Shown here one piece after another: positions 8,731-16,428 of a stretch of 64,000 nucleotides of DNA. The notes beneath the pieces were generated by a model. That model was not told the origin of the DNA. It was given only the letters and a program-made list of their open reading frames with translations, and searched no databases. Every line of letters starts with the position of its first letter. Position 1 is the stretch's first letter. Position numbers and translations under genes: made by a program. The DNA is from an uncultured Rhizobiaceae bacterium. Its GTDB lineage: Bacteria > Pseudomonadota > Alphaproteobacteria > Rhizobiales > Rhizobiaceae. The stretch covers positions 1,922,001-1,986,000 of the forward strand of contig CATOTF010000002.1 in assembly GCA_951813045.1 (NCBI GenBank), written 5' to 3'.

Positions 8731-9525
8731 CTAACCAGCCGTATAGCCGCCATCGGCGTAAAGTATGTGACCAGTGTAAAAGTCGGAAGCCTTTGACGCC
8801 AGGAACAACAGTGGGCCAGCCAGATCTTCAGGCTCTCCCAGTCGGCCTTTGGGTACTCGTGTTAAAAATCCGTTCCGCACAGCAATTGCTTCTTTTGTAT
8901 CCTCAAACATCCAGGCCGTAAGAGGTGATCGAAAGACCGTTGGTGCAATGGCATTCACGGTGATACCGGTTGGTCCCAATTCACAACCCAGCGACTTGGT
9001 CATGCCGTCCACGGCAGCTTTTGATGCGCAATAAGCAGTGTACCCGGCGGGATGACCAAGCAAACCCCGAGCGGAAGACATGAGTACGATTTTTCCGCCA
9101 TCTCCCTGTGCCTTCATTTGCTTGGTCGCGGCACGGGCCATGAGCCAGCTTTGGGTTACGTTGGCATCCATCACACTTTCAAAAGTTGAAGGGTCCATTT
9201 CATCGATCTTTTGGACTTTGTTCATTCCCGACGCGACAACCAGAATGTCCAAACGGCCAAATGCTTCAATGGTCTTTGAAACAAGATCGGCACAGGCTTC
9301 TTCGCTGTCCGGGCGCGCATTGATCCGAGCGGTTTCGCCTTTGCAGGCATTAGCAACTTCTACCATCGCATCAGCATTGCCAGCCGCCAGCGCAACTTTA
9401 CAGCCGGCACCGGACAAACATCTTGCCGCAACTGCGCCAAATGCGCCTGACGCACCGGTGATCAGGGCAACCTTTCCTTCAACATCGAAGACAGAATGAG
9501 GATTGTCGATAGACATAGTATTCAC
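8731..9525 (-). CDS. SDR-family oxidoreductase
   Basis: A 264-residue classical short-chain dehydrogenase. The nucleotide-binding motif is TGASGAFG (residues 23-30). The catalytic residues are Asn122, Ser150 or Ser151, and Tyr165 with Lys169 in YCASK. The segment after the active site, TKSLGCELGPTGITVNAIAP, is typical of the family. It is the third gene of the minus-strand catabolic run, with 11 bp to the cupin gene upstream and 3 bp to the dehydrogenase downstream. The substrate is presumably an alcohol or ketone intermediate of the same pathway but cannot be deduced. Confidence 0.88.
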   Translation of the reverse strand: MNTMSIDNPHSVFDVEGKVALITGASGAFGAVAARCLSGAGCKVALAAGNADAMVEVANACKGETARINARPDSEEACADLVSKTIEAFGRLDILVVASGMNKVQKIDEMDPSTFESVMDANVTQSWLMARAATKQMKAQGDGGKIVLMSSARGLLGHPAGYTAYCASKAAVDGMTKSLGCELGPTGITVNAIAPTVFRSPLTAWMFEDTKEAIAVRNGFLTRVPKGRLGEPEDLAGPLLFLASKASDFYTGHILYADGGYTAG

Positions 9526-9536
9526 CTCTCTTGAGA

Positions 9537-9890
9537 TTATTGCGGCCGCTGAGCACCGGGATAAGGAATTACCACCAGCATTTTGCAGACATGATTGGAG
9601 CGATTTTCAATTTTGCGAACTTCGTCGGGCGCAATCGTGGCACTGTCCATTGCACCCAGAACGGTCTCTTTACCGTCGATGATCACGGTCATCTCGCCTT
9701 CAAGAACAACGTAGACTTTCTCGAACGGCGTGCTGTCCGGCCCGGCCCCACCGCCTGGAAGAAACTGAGAATAACCAACCCACTGATTTTCCGGCCCACC
9801 ATCTTCAAAACCCTGAAGTCGGAGTCCCGTCACGTCCCAGTGGTTGGGCGCTTCGTATTTTTCAGCGTCAGCAAATCGTTTTACCAGCAT
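9537..9890 (-). CDS. Cupin-domain protein lacking the usual metal histidines
   Basis: A 117-residue single-domain cupin. The first conserved motif is recognisable at about residues 50-70 (GPDSTPFEKVYVVLEGEMTV), but the His-x-His pair normally found after the glycine is absent. The second motif also shows no clear metal histidine. The start codon overlaps the stop of the cyclase gene by one base (TGATG), which indicates translational coupling. It may be a metal-free isomerase, a binding protein, or an accessory to the neighbouring cyclase. Conservation of the fold with loss of the metal site is seen; the role is unknown. Confidence 0.8.
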   Translation of the reverse strand: MLVKRFADAEKYEAPNHWDVTGLRLQGFEDGGPENQWVGYSQFLPGGGAGPDSTPFEKVYVVLEGEMTVIIDGKETVLGAMDSATIAPDEVRKIENRSNHVCKMLVVIPYPGAQRPQ

Positions 9891-10729
9891 CAGAAATTCT
9901 CACCGGCTTCGATGCGATAGTTCTGACCTTTGTCCATCATTGCCACAAGGCGAATGATGCAGCCATCACCACGATCCCAGTTCCACGGGAAAAACGCGAA
10001 GGTGCAGCGCTTGCCGGTGACGCTATCAATATCACCCCCAACATTTTCAATGCCAAGAATTCCGTTTGAAAACAGCTTGTTATGGACTGGCTCCCATTCG
10101 GGGAAATCGACATCCCACGGTGTACCGCCTGACCACTCAAGATATTCCTGTTCTAAATGAGGAAGAATTGGACCATTGCGCTGAGGTCCAATGGCGGTTG
10201 CCAGCGGATGATCATTGGCTTGCGTATCGTGTCCGACAACCTTGATGCCTTTTTCCACCATCCAATCGGCAGCTGATGGAACGAGACCGGGGCAATAGGC
10301 GAAGTAATCACCGTCTTCATATTGTTTGTGCCAACCGGTATTGATGATCAAAACGTCGTTTTTTTGAATGGCATGCCCGCAGGCTTTTTCCAGGTCATCG
10401 GCGGTAATCTGTTCCCACTTCTTTTTTGGGATTGAAACCACAAGGCCGGAGCCGAAGAAATGAGGCAATGGAACTTCGTCAATAAATGGTGTGCCCTGAA
10501 CCACGTGCGCCGGTGCATCAATGTGAGTGGTCACATGCATGGTTGTTGTAATTGTTTGAGACAGCACACCGGATTTTGCCATGTAATGCTTACGCTCAAT
10601 GGCGACGTCTTTAAAGTAGGGCCAGTTGGGGCACTGGTACCCGAATCTATGGCTCAGATTTACAAATTGCAGCCCCATATCGTTGTTATCATTTTCCTGG
10701 AAATCGATTCCGCGTACGGTGATTGTCAT
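9890..10729 (-). CDS. Cyclase-family metal hydrolase (kynurenine-formamidase-like fold)
   Basis: A 279-residue cyclase-family protein. The family metal motif appears as TTHIDAPAHV (His69, Asp71, His75), followed downstream by the VLIINTGWHKQ strand and GHDTQANDHP. Members hydrolyse or cyclise amide, ester or lactone bonds. It is the first gene of the minus-strand operon and is divergent from the IclR regulator, with a palindromic operator candidate between them. It probably opens or hydrolyses a ring or amide early in the pathway. The exact reaction cannot be assigned. Confidence 0.86.
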   Translation of the reverse strand: MTITVRGIDFQENDNNDMGLQFVNLSHRFGYQCPNWPYFKDVAIERKHYMAKSGVLSQTITTTMHVTTHIDAPAHVVQGTPFIDEVPLPHFFGSGLVVSIPKKKWEQITADDLEKACGHAIQKNDVLIINTGWHKQYEDGDYFAYCPGLVPSAADWMVEKGIKVVGHDTQANDHPLATAIGPQRNGPILPHLEQEYLEWSGGTPWDVDFPEWEPVHNKLFSNGILGIENVGGDIDSVTGKRCTFAFFPWNWDRGDGCIIRLVAMMDKGQNYRIEAGENF

Positions 10730-10769
10730 CAGTCTTCTCCCATGGCCATCTTTGCGGCAATTCTAATAA

Positions 10770-10783
10770 TGTATTGCAATACA
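10770..10783. promoter_or_regulatory. Palindromic operator candidate in the IclR/cyclase divergent region
   Basis: TGTATTGCAATACA is a perfect 14-bp palindrome about 40 bp from the cyclase start and 75 bp from the IclR start. IclR regulators bind short palindromes in divergent promoters, so this is the natural candidate site controlling both arms of the island. The assignment is by position and symmetry only. Confidence 0.5.
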
Positions 10784-10858
10784 ATGCACTTGTACTGTAT
10801 CGTGGTCAATATGAATTGTGCTATTGGGGATAATCCCGAGCCTGATACGAGTGTTTGA

Positions 10859-11680
10859 ATGAGACTGGAAGAAGCCAAACTTCTTGGGCCGACACTGGAC
10901 CGAGCCGCCAGCAAGCATAGTGGCAGGCAGGGCATTCAAGTGCTGACGCGTGCGGCAGATATTCTTCGGGCATTAAAGGACGACACCAGCGGTCTTAGCC
11001 TTGGCAAAATCGCCCAACGGGTAGCTCTTCCTCGCTCCACAGTGCAGCGCATCGTAAATGCGCTGGTTGATGAGAACCTTGTTAGTTCAGCTCCTGCTTC
11101 GACGGGCTATATGATTGGGCCCGAAATCCTGGCTCTCGCACAAGCTGCCCAAAGGGATGTTGCATTATGCCTGCGCCCTTTGATGGAAGAGTTGTCCCAA
11201 CAGACCGGCGAAACGGTTGATTTGGCGTTGTTCAAAGATCAACAAATGATCTTCATTGATCAGGTTGCAGGAACACAGCGCCTGCGCGCGGTCTCGGCAA
11301 TTGGAGAGTCTTTCCCGATGTCCGTCACAGCGAACGGGAAAGCGGCACTTGCCCAATTGAGTGACCCGACCTGCAGCCGTATTTTAGAACACGAGCTCAA
11401 AGATGGCATTGGTACTCAGTCCGTGAAGCAGATGTTGGATCAACTTAACGAAGTTCGAAAGCTCGGATATGCGCTGGACGATGATGAGCATACCGAAGGC
11501 ATTTCGGCAGTCGGCATCGCATTTACAGTTGAACAGTCAATTTATGCACTCTCAATTCCAGCTCCGTCTCACCGGTATAGAAGGGAAAAAAAAGATTTTC
11601 TTCGTCGACTATTGAACGCAAAACCTGAAATTCGCAACGCAATACCAGGAGCGATGATCGCTGGTTTCAATGGTGATTGA
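10859..11680 (+). CDS. IclR-family transcriptional regulator
   Basis: A 273-residue regulator. The winged helix-turn-helix lies at about residues 28-85 (ADILRALKDD, then LGKIAQRVALPRSTVQRIVNAL), and the IclR effector-binding domain follows (FPMSVTANGKAALAQL, then the C-terminal GISAVGIAF strand). It lies between two diverging arms: a six-gene operon on the minus strand and a Liv-type transporter with a monooxygenase on the plus strand. It therefore probably senses the substrate or a pathway intermediate for both. The N-terminus has about 25 residues before the DNA-binding domain, so a slightly later start is possible. Confidence 0.9.
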   Translation: MRLEEAKLLGPTLDRAASKHSGRQGIQVLTRAADILRALKDDTSGLSLGKIAQRVALPRSTVQRIVNALVDENLVSSAPASTGYMIGPEILALAQAAQRDVALCLRPLMEELSQQTGETVDLALFKDQQMIFIDQVAGTQRLRAVSAIGESFPMSVTANGKAALAQLSDPTCSRILEHELKDGIGTQSVKQMLDQLNEVRKLGYALDDDEHTEGISAVGIAFTVEQSIYALSIPAPSHRYRREKKDFLRRLLNAKPEIRNAIPGAMIAGFNGD

Positions 11681-11734
11681 CCTGCAGATAATTCGATACT
11701 TAAATCAACACTCAAATTTTTCTGGGAGGAAAAC

Positions 11735-13021
11735 ATGAGAAAACCAAACCAACCTAACCGCCGCACCGTTCTTGCCGGTGCTTCAGCGATGATAGCCACA
11801 CCGGCACTACTACACGTCACAAGGGCGTCGGCACAGTCTGCAAAATTTAAAGTTGGTTTTGTGACGCCCTCGACCGGTCCATTGGCAGGCTTTGCAGAGG
11901 CAGATCAGTTTATTCTTGACGGGGTCCGCGCTGCATTTTCCGGCATGCAGAACAACGGCAAGGTCGTCGAAGTCGAAATTATTGTCAAGGATTCTCAATC
12001 CAGTTCAAACCGTGCCGCTGAAGTGGCGTCTGAACTGATTGAGCAGGATGGGGTCAATATGCTGGTTGCTTCAGCGACGCCAGATACCACCAATCCGGTT
12101 GCGGACCAGGCCGAATTAAATGAAATTCCGTGCGTTACAACCAACGCGCCATGGCAGCCTTATTTCTTTGGTCGCAATGGCAATCCAGCTGAAGGATTTG
12201 ACTGGACCTACCACTTCTTCTGGGGGTTGGAAGATGTGATCGGTAATTTCCTCAATATGTGGAACTCCAGTGGTGTTGCAAAGAAAGTCGGTGGTTTGTT
12301 TCCCAATGATGCCGACGGCAATGCATGGGGTGATGCGAAACTTGGTCTGCCGCCAGCATTGGCTGGAGCCGGATTCGATCTGACGGATTCCGGTCGTTTC
12401 CAGATGTTGAACAACGACTTCTCCGCGCAAATCTCTGCGTTCAAAGAAGCCCAGTGCGAAATCGTCACAGGGGTTATGATTCCACCGGATTTCGCAACAT
12501 TCTGGTCTCAAGCTGCGCAACAGGGTTTCAACCCGAAAGTAGTCACGATTGGTAAGGCCCTGCTGTTTCCGTCTGTCATCGGTTCGTTGGGCAATCGCGG
12601 TGATAGTTTGACCACGGAAGTGTGGTGGTCACCCAACCATCCGTTCTCTTCCAGCCTGACAGGTCAATCGTCCAAGGATATTGCCAGCGCTTACGAAACG
12701 GCGACAAGCAAACCGTGGACGCAACCAATCGGCTTTAATCACGCGTTGTTTGAAGTTGTTGCGGATGTGGTTAAACGCTCTGCCGATCTCGGCGATCCTG
12801 CAGCGATCATTGATGCCATCGCCAAAACTGACATGAAAACCATTGTGGGTCCGGTCGATTGGAAAGGTGGTAACCCGACCAATCCGGTCAAAAATGTTAA
12901 ACGCACACCGCTTGTCGGTGGCCAGTGGAATGTGAAGGACGGAAAACCCGATCTGGTGATTGTCAACAACGACACTTATCCGGATATTCCAAAGGGTGGC
13001 GACTTGAAATTGTTGGGCTAG
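11735..13021 (+). CDS. Liv-type ABC transporter substrate-binding protein
   Basis: A 428-residue periplasmic binding protein of the branched-chain amino acid type. It begins with a twin-arginine-like signal (Arg9-Arg10 followed by TVLAGASAMIATPALL) and ends its leader near RASAQS. The mature part starts with FKVGFVTPSTGPLAGFAEADQ, the usual Leu/Ile/Val-binding fold opening. A clear AGGA-type ribosome-binding site (CTGGGAGGAAAAC) precedes the ATG. It is the first gene of an operon with two ATPases, two permeases and a flavin monooxygenase, so the ligand is likely an aromatic or other catabolic substrate rather than an amino acid. Confidence 0.92.
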   Translation: MRKPNQPNRRTVLAGASAMIATPALLHVTRASAQSAKFKVGFVTPSTGPLAGFAEADQFILDGVRAAFSGMQNNGKVVEVEIIVKDSQSSSNRAAEVASELIEQDGVNMLVASATPDTTNPVADQAELNEIPCVTTNAPWQPYFFGRNGNPAEGFDWTYHFFWGLEDVIGNFLNMWNSSGVAKKVGGLFPNDADGNAWGDAKLGLPPALAGAGFDLTDSGRFQMLNNDFSAQISAFKEAQCEIVTGVMIPPDFATFWSQAAQQGFNPKVVTIGKALLFPSVIGSLGNRGDSLTTEVWWSPNHPFSSSLTGQSSKDIASAYETATSKPWTQPIGFNHALFEVVADVVKRSADLGDPAAIIDAIAKTDMKTIVGPVDWKGGNPTNPVKNVKRTPLVGGQWNVKDGKPDLVIVNNDTYPDIPKGGDLKLLG

Positions 13022-13039
13022 ACCAGCTGATGAATTGAG

Positions 13040-13071
13040 GCTGCGCGGACAGGGTTTTCAGACCGCGCAGC
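13040..13071 (+). promoter_or_regulatory. Intercistronic stem-loop between binding protein and ATPase genes
   Basis: A perfect 9-bp GC-rich stem (GCTGCGCGG at 13040-13048 and its complement at 13063-13071, loop of 14 nt) follows the binding-protein stop by 19 bp and ends 7 bp before the ATPase start. No T-run follows, so it is not a standard terminator. In such operons a hairpin here can protect the upstream message and raise binding-protein levels. Here it also covers the place where the ATPase ribosome-binding site would be. Confidence 0.55.
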
Positions 13072-13078
13072 AATTGAC

Positions 13079-13798
13079 ATGGCCATTCTTCAGATCAAGG
13101 AAATGCAAAAGAAATACGGTGCGCTGGTCGTTACTGATGGTTTTTCGCTCGACGTGGAACCGGGCGAAATCGTGGGTATTCTCGGCCCGAACGGAGCCGG
13201 CAAAACCACCCTGTTTAATTTGGTAACAGGAATGGTAAAACCCGACTCCGGTCAACTGTTGTTCGATGGCGAAAACATCTCCCACGCAGATGCAGCAGAT
13301 CGTTGTCAGCGCGGTATATCGCGCTCATTTCAGGTGCCTCATCCATTTGTTGGAATGAGTGTTTTTGAAAACGTTCTGGTTGGCGCTCTATTTGGTCGGC
13401 ACGGGATGGAACCGGAGCAACATGTCTTGGATGTGTTGGAACTCACCGGCTTAAAAAACAAATCAAACCAGTTGGCCGGTTCTCTTTCGCTGCTGGAACG
13501 CAAACGCCTTGAGATGGCGCGAGCTTTGGCGACCGAACCAAAACTATTGCTTTTGGATGAAATCGCCGGTGGTCTCACGGACAGTGAATGCAAGTCCTTG
13601 CTTTCTGCAATTCGCGATGTTCATTCATCCGGGGTCACCATCATTTGGATCGAGCATGTTGTGCACGCACTACTTTCAGTAGCCACACGTCTTGTTGTTG
13701 TCGATTTTGGTCGCACCATCGCCGATGGCTCACCCGAAGACGTGATGAAAAATGAGCAGGTTAAATCGATCTATCTTGGAGTGGATGAACATGTCTGA
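13079..13798 (+). CDS. Liv-type ABC transporter ATP-binding protein (LivG-like)
   Basis: A 239-residue ATPase. Walker A is GPNGAGKTT near residue 38. The Q-loop region is RSFQVPHPF, the signature is a variant SLSLLERKRLEMARAL, and Walker B is LLLLDEIAGG, followed by the IEHVV switch-histidine region. It pairs with the second ATPase next door to drive the two permeases. The signature replaces the standard LSGGQ with LSLLE, as is common in LivG proteins. The 3' end overlaps the following gene by 8 bp. Confidence 0.92.
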   Translation: MAILQIKEMQKKYGALVVTDGFSLDVEPGEIVGILGPNGAGKTTLFNLVTGMVKPDSGQLLFDGENISHADAADRCQRGISRSFQVPHPFVGMSVFENVLVGALFGRHGMEPEQHVLDVLELTGLKNKSNQLAGSLSLLERKRLEMARALATEPKLLLLDEIAGGLTDSECKSLLSAIRDVHSSGVTIIWIEHVVHALLSVATRLVVVDFGRTIADGSPEDVMKNEQVKSIYLGVDEHV

Positions 13799-14495
13799 CA
13801 CCATCCTCTCGTTAACTGACATTGAGGCATTTTACGGGGATGCCCAAGCGCTGCATGGTGTTTCGTTGGAACTTGCTGCCGGTGAAACGCTTGCTCTTAT
13901 CGGTTCCAATGGCGCGGGTAAAACAACTTTGTTGAAAACGATATGCGGGCTGATAGAGCGCCATATCGGAGCCATGCTATTTGATGGAGCCAACATAAGT
14001 GGCATTTCCCCAAATAAGATACCGGCACGTGGCATCGCATTGGTGCCAGAGGGCCGGCGCCTTTTTCCATCGCTGTCTGTAGAAGAAAACCTCTTGTTGG
14101 GCGGTCAGGTTGATCGTCGTGGACCCTGGAACCTTGGCGCAGTCTACGAGTTGTTTCCAGTTTTGAGGGAACGACAACATCAACCCTCAACTTCACTTTC
14201 CGGTGGCCAGCAACAGATGGTGGCGATTGGCCGTGCATTGATGGCCAATCCCAAATTGCTGCTCCTGGACGAACTCAGCCTGGGTCTTGCTCCGGTAATT
14301 ATCAAAGACATCTATGCACTGCTGCCGAGGATTGTGGCTGAGGGTATGTCGGCCATCTTGGTGGAGCAGGATGTAACCCGTGCGCTCGGTTTTGCCGACC
14401 GGTTTATCTGTTTGCAGGAAGGGCGTGTGGCGCTCGAAGGTGAGCCAAAAGCGTTTACCCGCGAACAGATTTCTCAAGCCTATTTTGGAACGTGA
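13791..14495 (+). CDS. Liv-type ABC transporter ATP-binding protein (LivF-like)
   Basis: A 234-residue ATPase with Walker A GSNGAGKTT, the signature SLSGGQQQM and Walker B LLLLDELSLGL. Several in-frame starts exist. The ATG at 13791 was chosen because a GGAG box lies 8 nt before it and the protein then opens MSDTILSLTDIEAFYG, as family members do. It overlaps the end of the LivG-like gene by 8 bp and is followed after 6 bp by the first permease. This indicates a translationally coupled operon. Confidence 0.92.
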   Translation: MSDTILSLTDIEAFYGDAQALHGVSLELAAGETLALIGSNGAGKTTLLKTICGLIERHIGAMLFDGANISGISPNKIPARGIALVPEGRRLFPSLSVEENLLLGGQVDRRGPWNLGAVYELFPVLRERQHQPSTSLSGGQQQMVAIGRALMANPKLLLLDELSLGLAPVIIKDIYALLPRIVAEGMSAILVEQDVTRALGFADRFICLQEGRVALEGEPKAFTREQISQAYFGT

Positions 14496-14501
14496 GCTAA
14501 G

Positions 14502-15368
14502 ATGGAGTGGGTAAACGCGATCATTCAAGGCATTCTCATTGGCGGGCTTTATGCCCTATTCGCCGCAGGGCTTTCTCTTATTTTTGGTGTCATGCGGTTG
14601 GTCAACATTGCCCACGGAGACTTCATCGTTGCCGCCGCATATCTGGCTTATGTTGTTGTAGCAGCGACCGGTCTTCACCCCTTGGTAAGCCTTGTGATTA
14701 TCGTTCCGCTTTCTGCGGTTGCTGGGTACGCGCTGCAGGCCGGAATTCTCAATCGCACAATTGGTGACGATTTGCTGCCACCCCTCCTGGTCACTTTTGG
14801 CCTTTCTGTTATCCTTCAAAACGGCATGCTGGAATTGTTTACCGCAGACAGCCGCAAACTCGATGCCGGTCTTCTTGACATACAAAACTTCAACCTGCTG
14901 CCCGGCGTGAATATTGGTTATATGCCGCTGTTGATGTTTGTTGCCGCGATAATTGTTATTGCTGGTTTGCAATATATTTTTTACCGCACGTCGCTTGGCC
15001 GTGCCTTTAGGGCAGTATCCGATGATGGAGAAATCGCGCAAATAATGGGGTTAGACAATCGCAAGATTTTTGCGGCGGCGATGGCACTGTCATTCGGCGT
15101 AATCGCCATTGCTGGTGTGTTTTTAGCGGTACGCGCGAACTTCGATCCTTTCGTTGGACCATCGCGTCTTATCTTCGGCTTTGAAGCGGTCATAATCGGC
15201 GGTCTTGGCAACCTATGGGGAACCCTGGTGGGGGGAATCATACTGGGTGTTGCGCAGGCAATCGGGGCGCAAATAGACCCGGGCTGGCAGTTGCTGGCAG
15301 GCCATATTGCGTTCCTGCTTGTACTCGCGATCAAACCGCGCGGCCTGTTTCCAAGAATTGACGGATGA
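14502..15368 (+). CDS. Liv-type ABC transporter permease (LivH-like)
   Basis: A 288-residue inner-membrane permease with about eight hydrophobic segments. The N-terminal stretch QGILIGGLYALFAAGLSLIFGVMRLVNIAHGDF is the LivH family hallmark, and the C-terminal GFEAVIIGGLGNLWGTLVGG is the coupling region that contacts the ATPases. Its stop overlaps the start of the next permease gene (ATGA). It transports the same unknown substrate as the operon's binding protein. Confidence 0.92.
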   Translation: MEWVNAIIQGILIGGLYALFAAGLSLIFGVMRLVNIAHGDFIVAAAYLAYVVVAATGLHPLVSLVIIVPLSAVAGYALQAGILNRTIGDDLLPPLLVTFGLSVILQNGMLELFTADSRKLDAGLLDIQNFNLLPGVNIGYMPLLMFVAAIIVIAGLQYIFYRTSLGRAFRAVSDDGEIAQIMGLDNRKIFAAAMALSFGVIAIAGVFLAVRANFDPFVGPSRLIFGFEAVIIGGLGNLWGTLVGGIILGVAQAIGAQIDPGWQLLAGHIAFLLVLAIKPRGLFPRIDG

Positions 15369-16378
15369 GTGCCATGAACACCAGCATAACCCGCGCTACT
15401 CCTGAAAGCCGGATAATGGCGATTGTTTCCATTTTATTGATCGCGCTCCTTGCAGCAGCACCTTGGTGGGGCAAGACCGCCGACCTGCGATTAATTGGTG
15501 AGTTCATGATCTATCTTTCGCTGGCATGTCTTTGGAACCTGCTTGCAGGCTACGCTGGTCTCATCTCCGTGGGCCAACAGGCCTACGTAGGCTTTGGTGG
15601 GTATATGTTGTTCACCTGCGCCATCTATCTGGGCATAAGTCCGCTGCTTGCTATACCTGTGGCTGGTGTGCTGGGTGCTTTGATCTCAGTTCCGGTTGCT
15701 CTGCTGGTCTTCCGTTTGCGCGGTGCTTATTTCGCAATTGGCACATGGGTGGTTGCGGAAGTTTTCAGGCTGGGTTTTGCGCAGATATCGTCGCTCGGCG
15801 GAGGTTCGGGTACATCCCTCCCAATCAAGGTCATGAAAGAGATGGCGCGATCCAAATGGATGCGCGAAATGATGGTGTTTGAAACAGCTTTGTTGCTTGG
15901 TGTGGGTACGTTGCTGGTGACTTATCTTCTGCTGCGTTCCCGGATCGGTCTCGGCCTTACAGCCATTCGTGACAGTGAAGTGGCTTCTGTCAGCCTGGGC
16001 GTTCGCATCGAACGTATCAAGCTGATCACCTACGTTGCAGTCGCGGGCATTACGTCAATGATAGGCGCGCTGATATTCATAACCAAATTACGCATAACTC
16101 CCGACGCCGCCTTTAGCGTCAACGAATGGACTGCCTTTGTTATTTTCATTGTTGTTATTGGGGGCATCGGCACGATCGAGGGACCAATCCTCGGCACGAT
16201 TATTTTCTTCCTGTTACGGGAGTATTTGTCTGATTTGGGTTCGCTCTATCTCATGTTGCTGGGCGGCATGGCGATCATCATAATGATTGTCGCGCCAAAA
16301 GGCATTTGGGGTTATGTTCGCGAAAGGTTCGATCTGTCTTTATTTCCGGTTGGGTATCGCGTGAAACTGGACAAATAA
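15365..16378 (+). CDS. Liv-type ABC transporter permease (LivM-like)
   Basis: A 337-residue permease with about nine to ten membrane segments. Family features are LACLWNLLAGYAGLISVGQQAYVGFGGY in the N-terminal half and VIGGIGTIEGPILGTIIFF as the ATPase-contact loop. It begins inside the stop codon of the LivH-like gene. It completes the transporter: one binding protein, two ATPases and two permeases, with a flavin monooxygenase gene 50 bp further on. Confidence 0.92.
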   Translation: MSAMNTSITRATPESRIMAIVSILLIALLAAAPWWGKTADLRLIGEFMIYLSLACLWNLLAGYAGLISVGQQAYVGFGGYMLFTCAIYLGISPLLAIPVAGVLGALISVPVALLVFRLRGAYFAIGTWVVAEVFRLGFAQISSLGGGSGTSLPIKVMKEMARSKWMREMMVFETALLLGVGTLLVTYLLLRSRIGLGLTAIRDSEVASVSLGVRIERIKLITYVAVAGITSMIGALIFITKLRITPDAAFSVNEWTAFVIFIVVIGGIGTIEGPILGTIIFFLLREYLSDLGSLYLMLLGGMAIIIMIVAPKGIWGYVRERFDLSLFPVGYRVKLDK

Positions 16379-16428
16379 TTTGGCAGCTTAGGCTTGCTGG
16401 AAACGACAATAGTATCTGGGAGGCTAGC

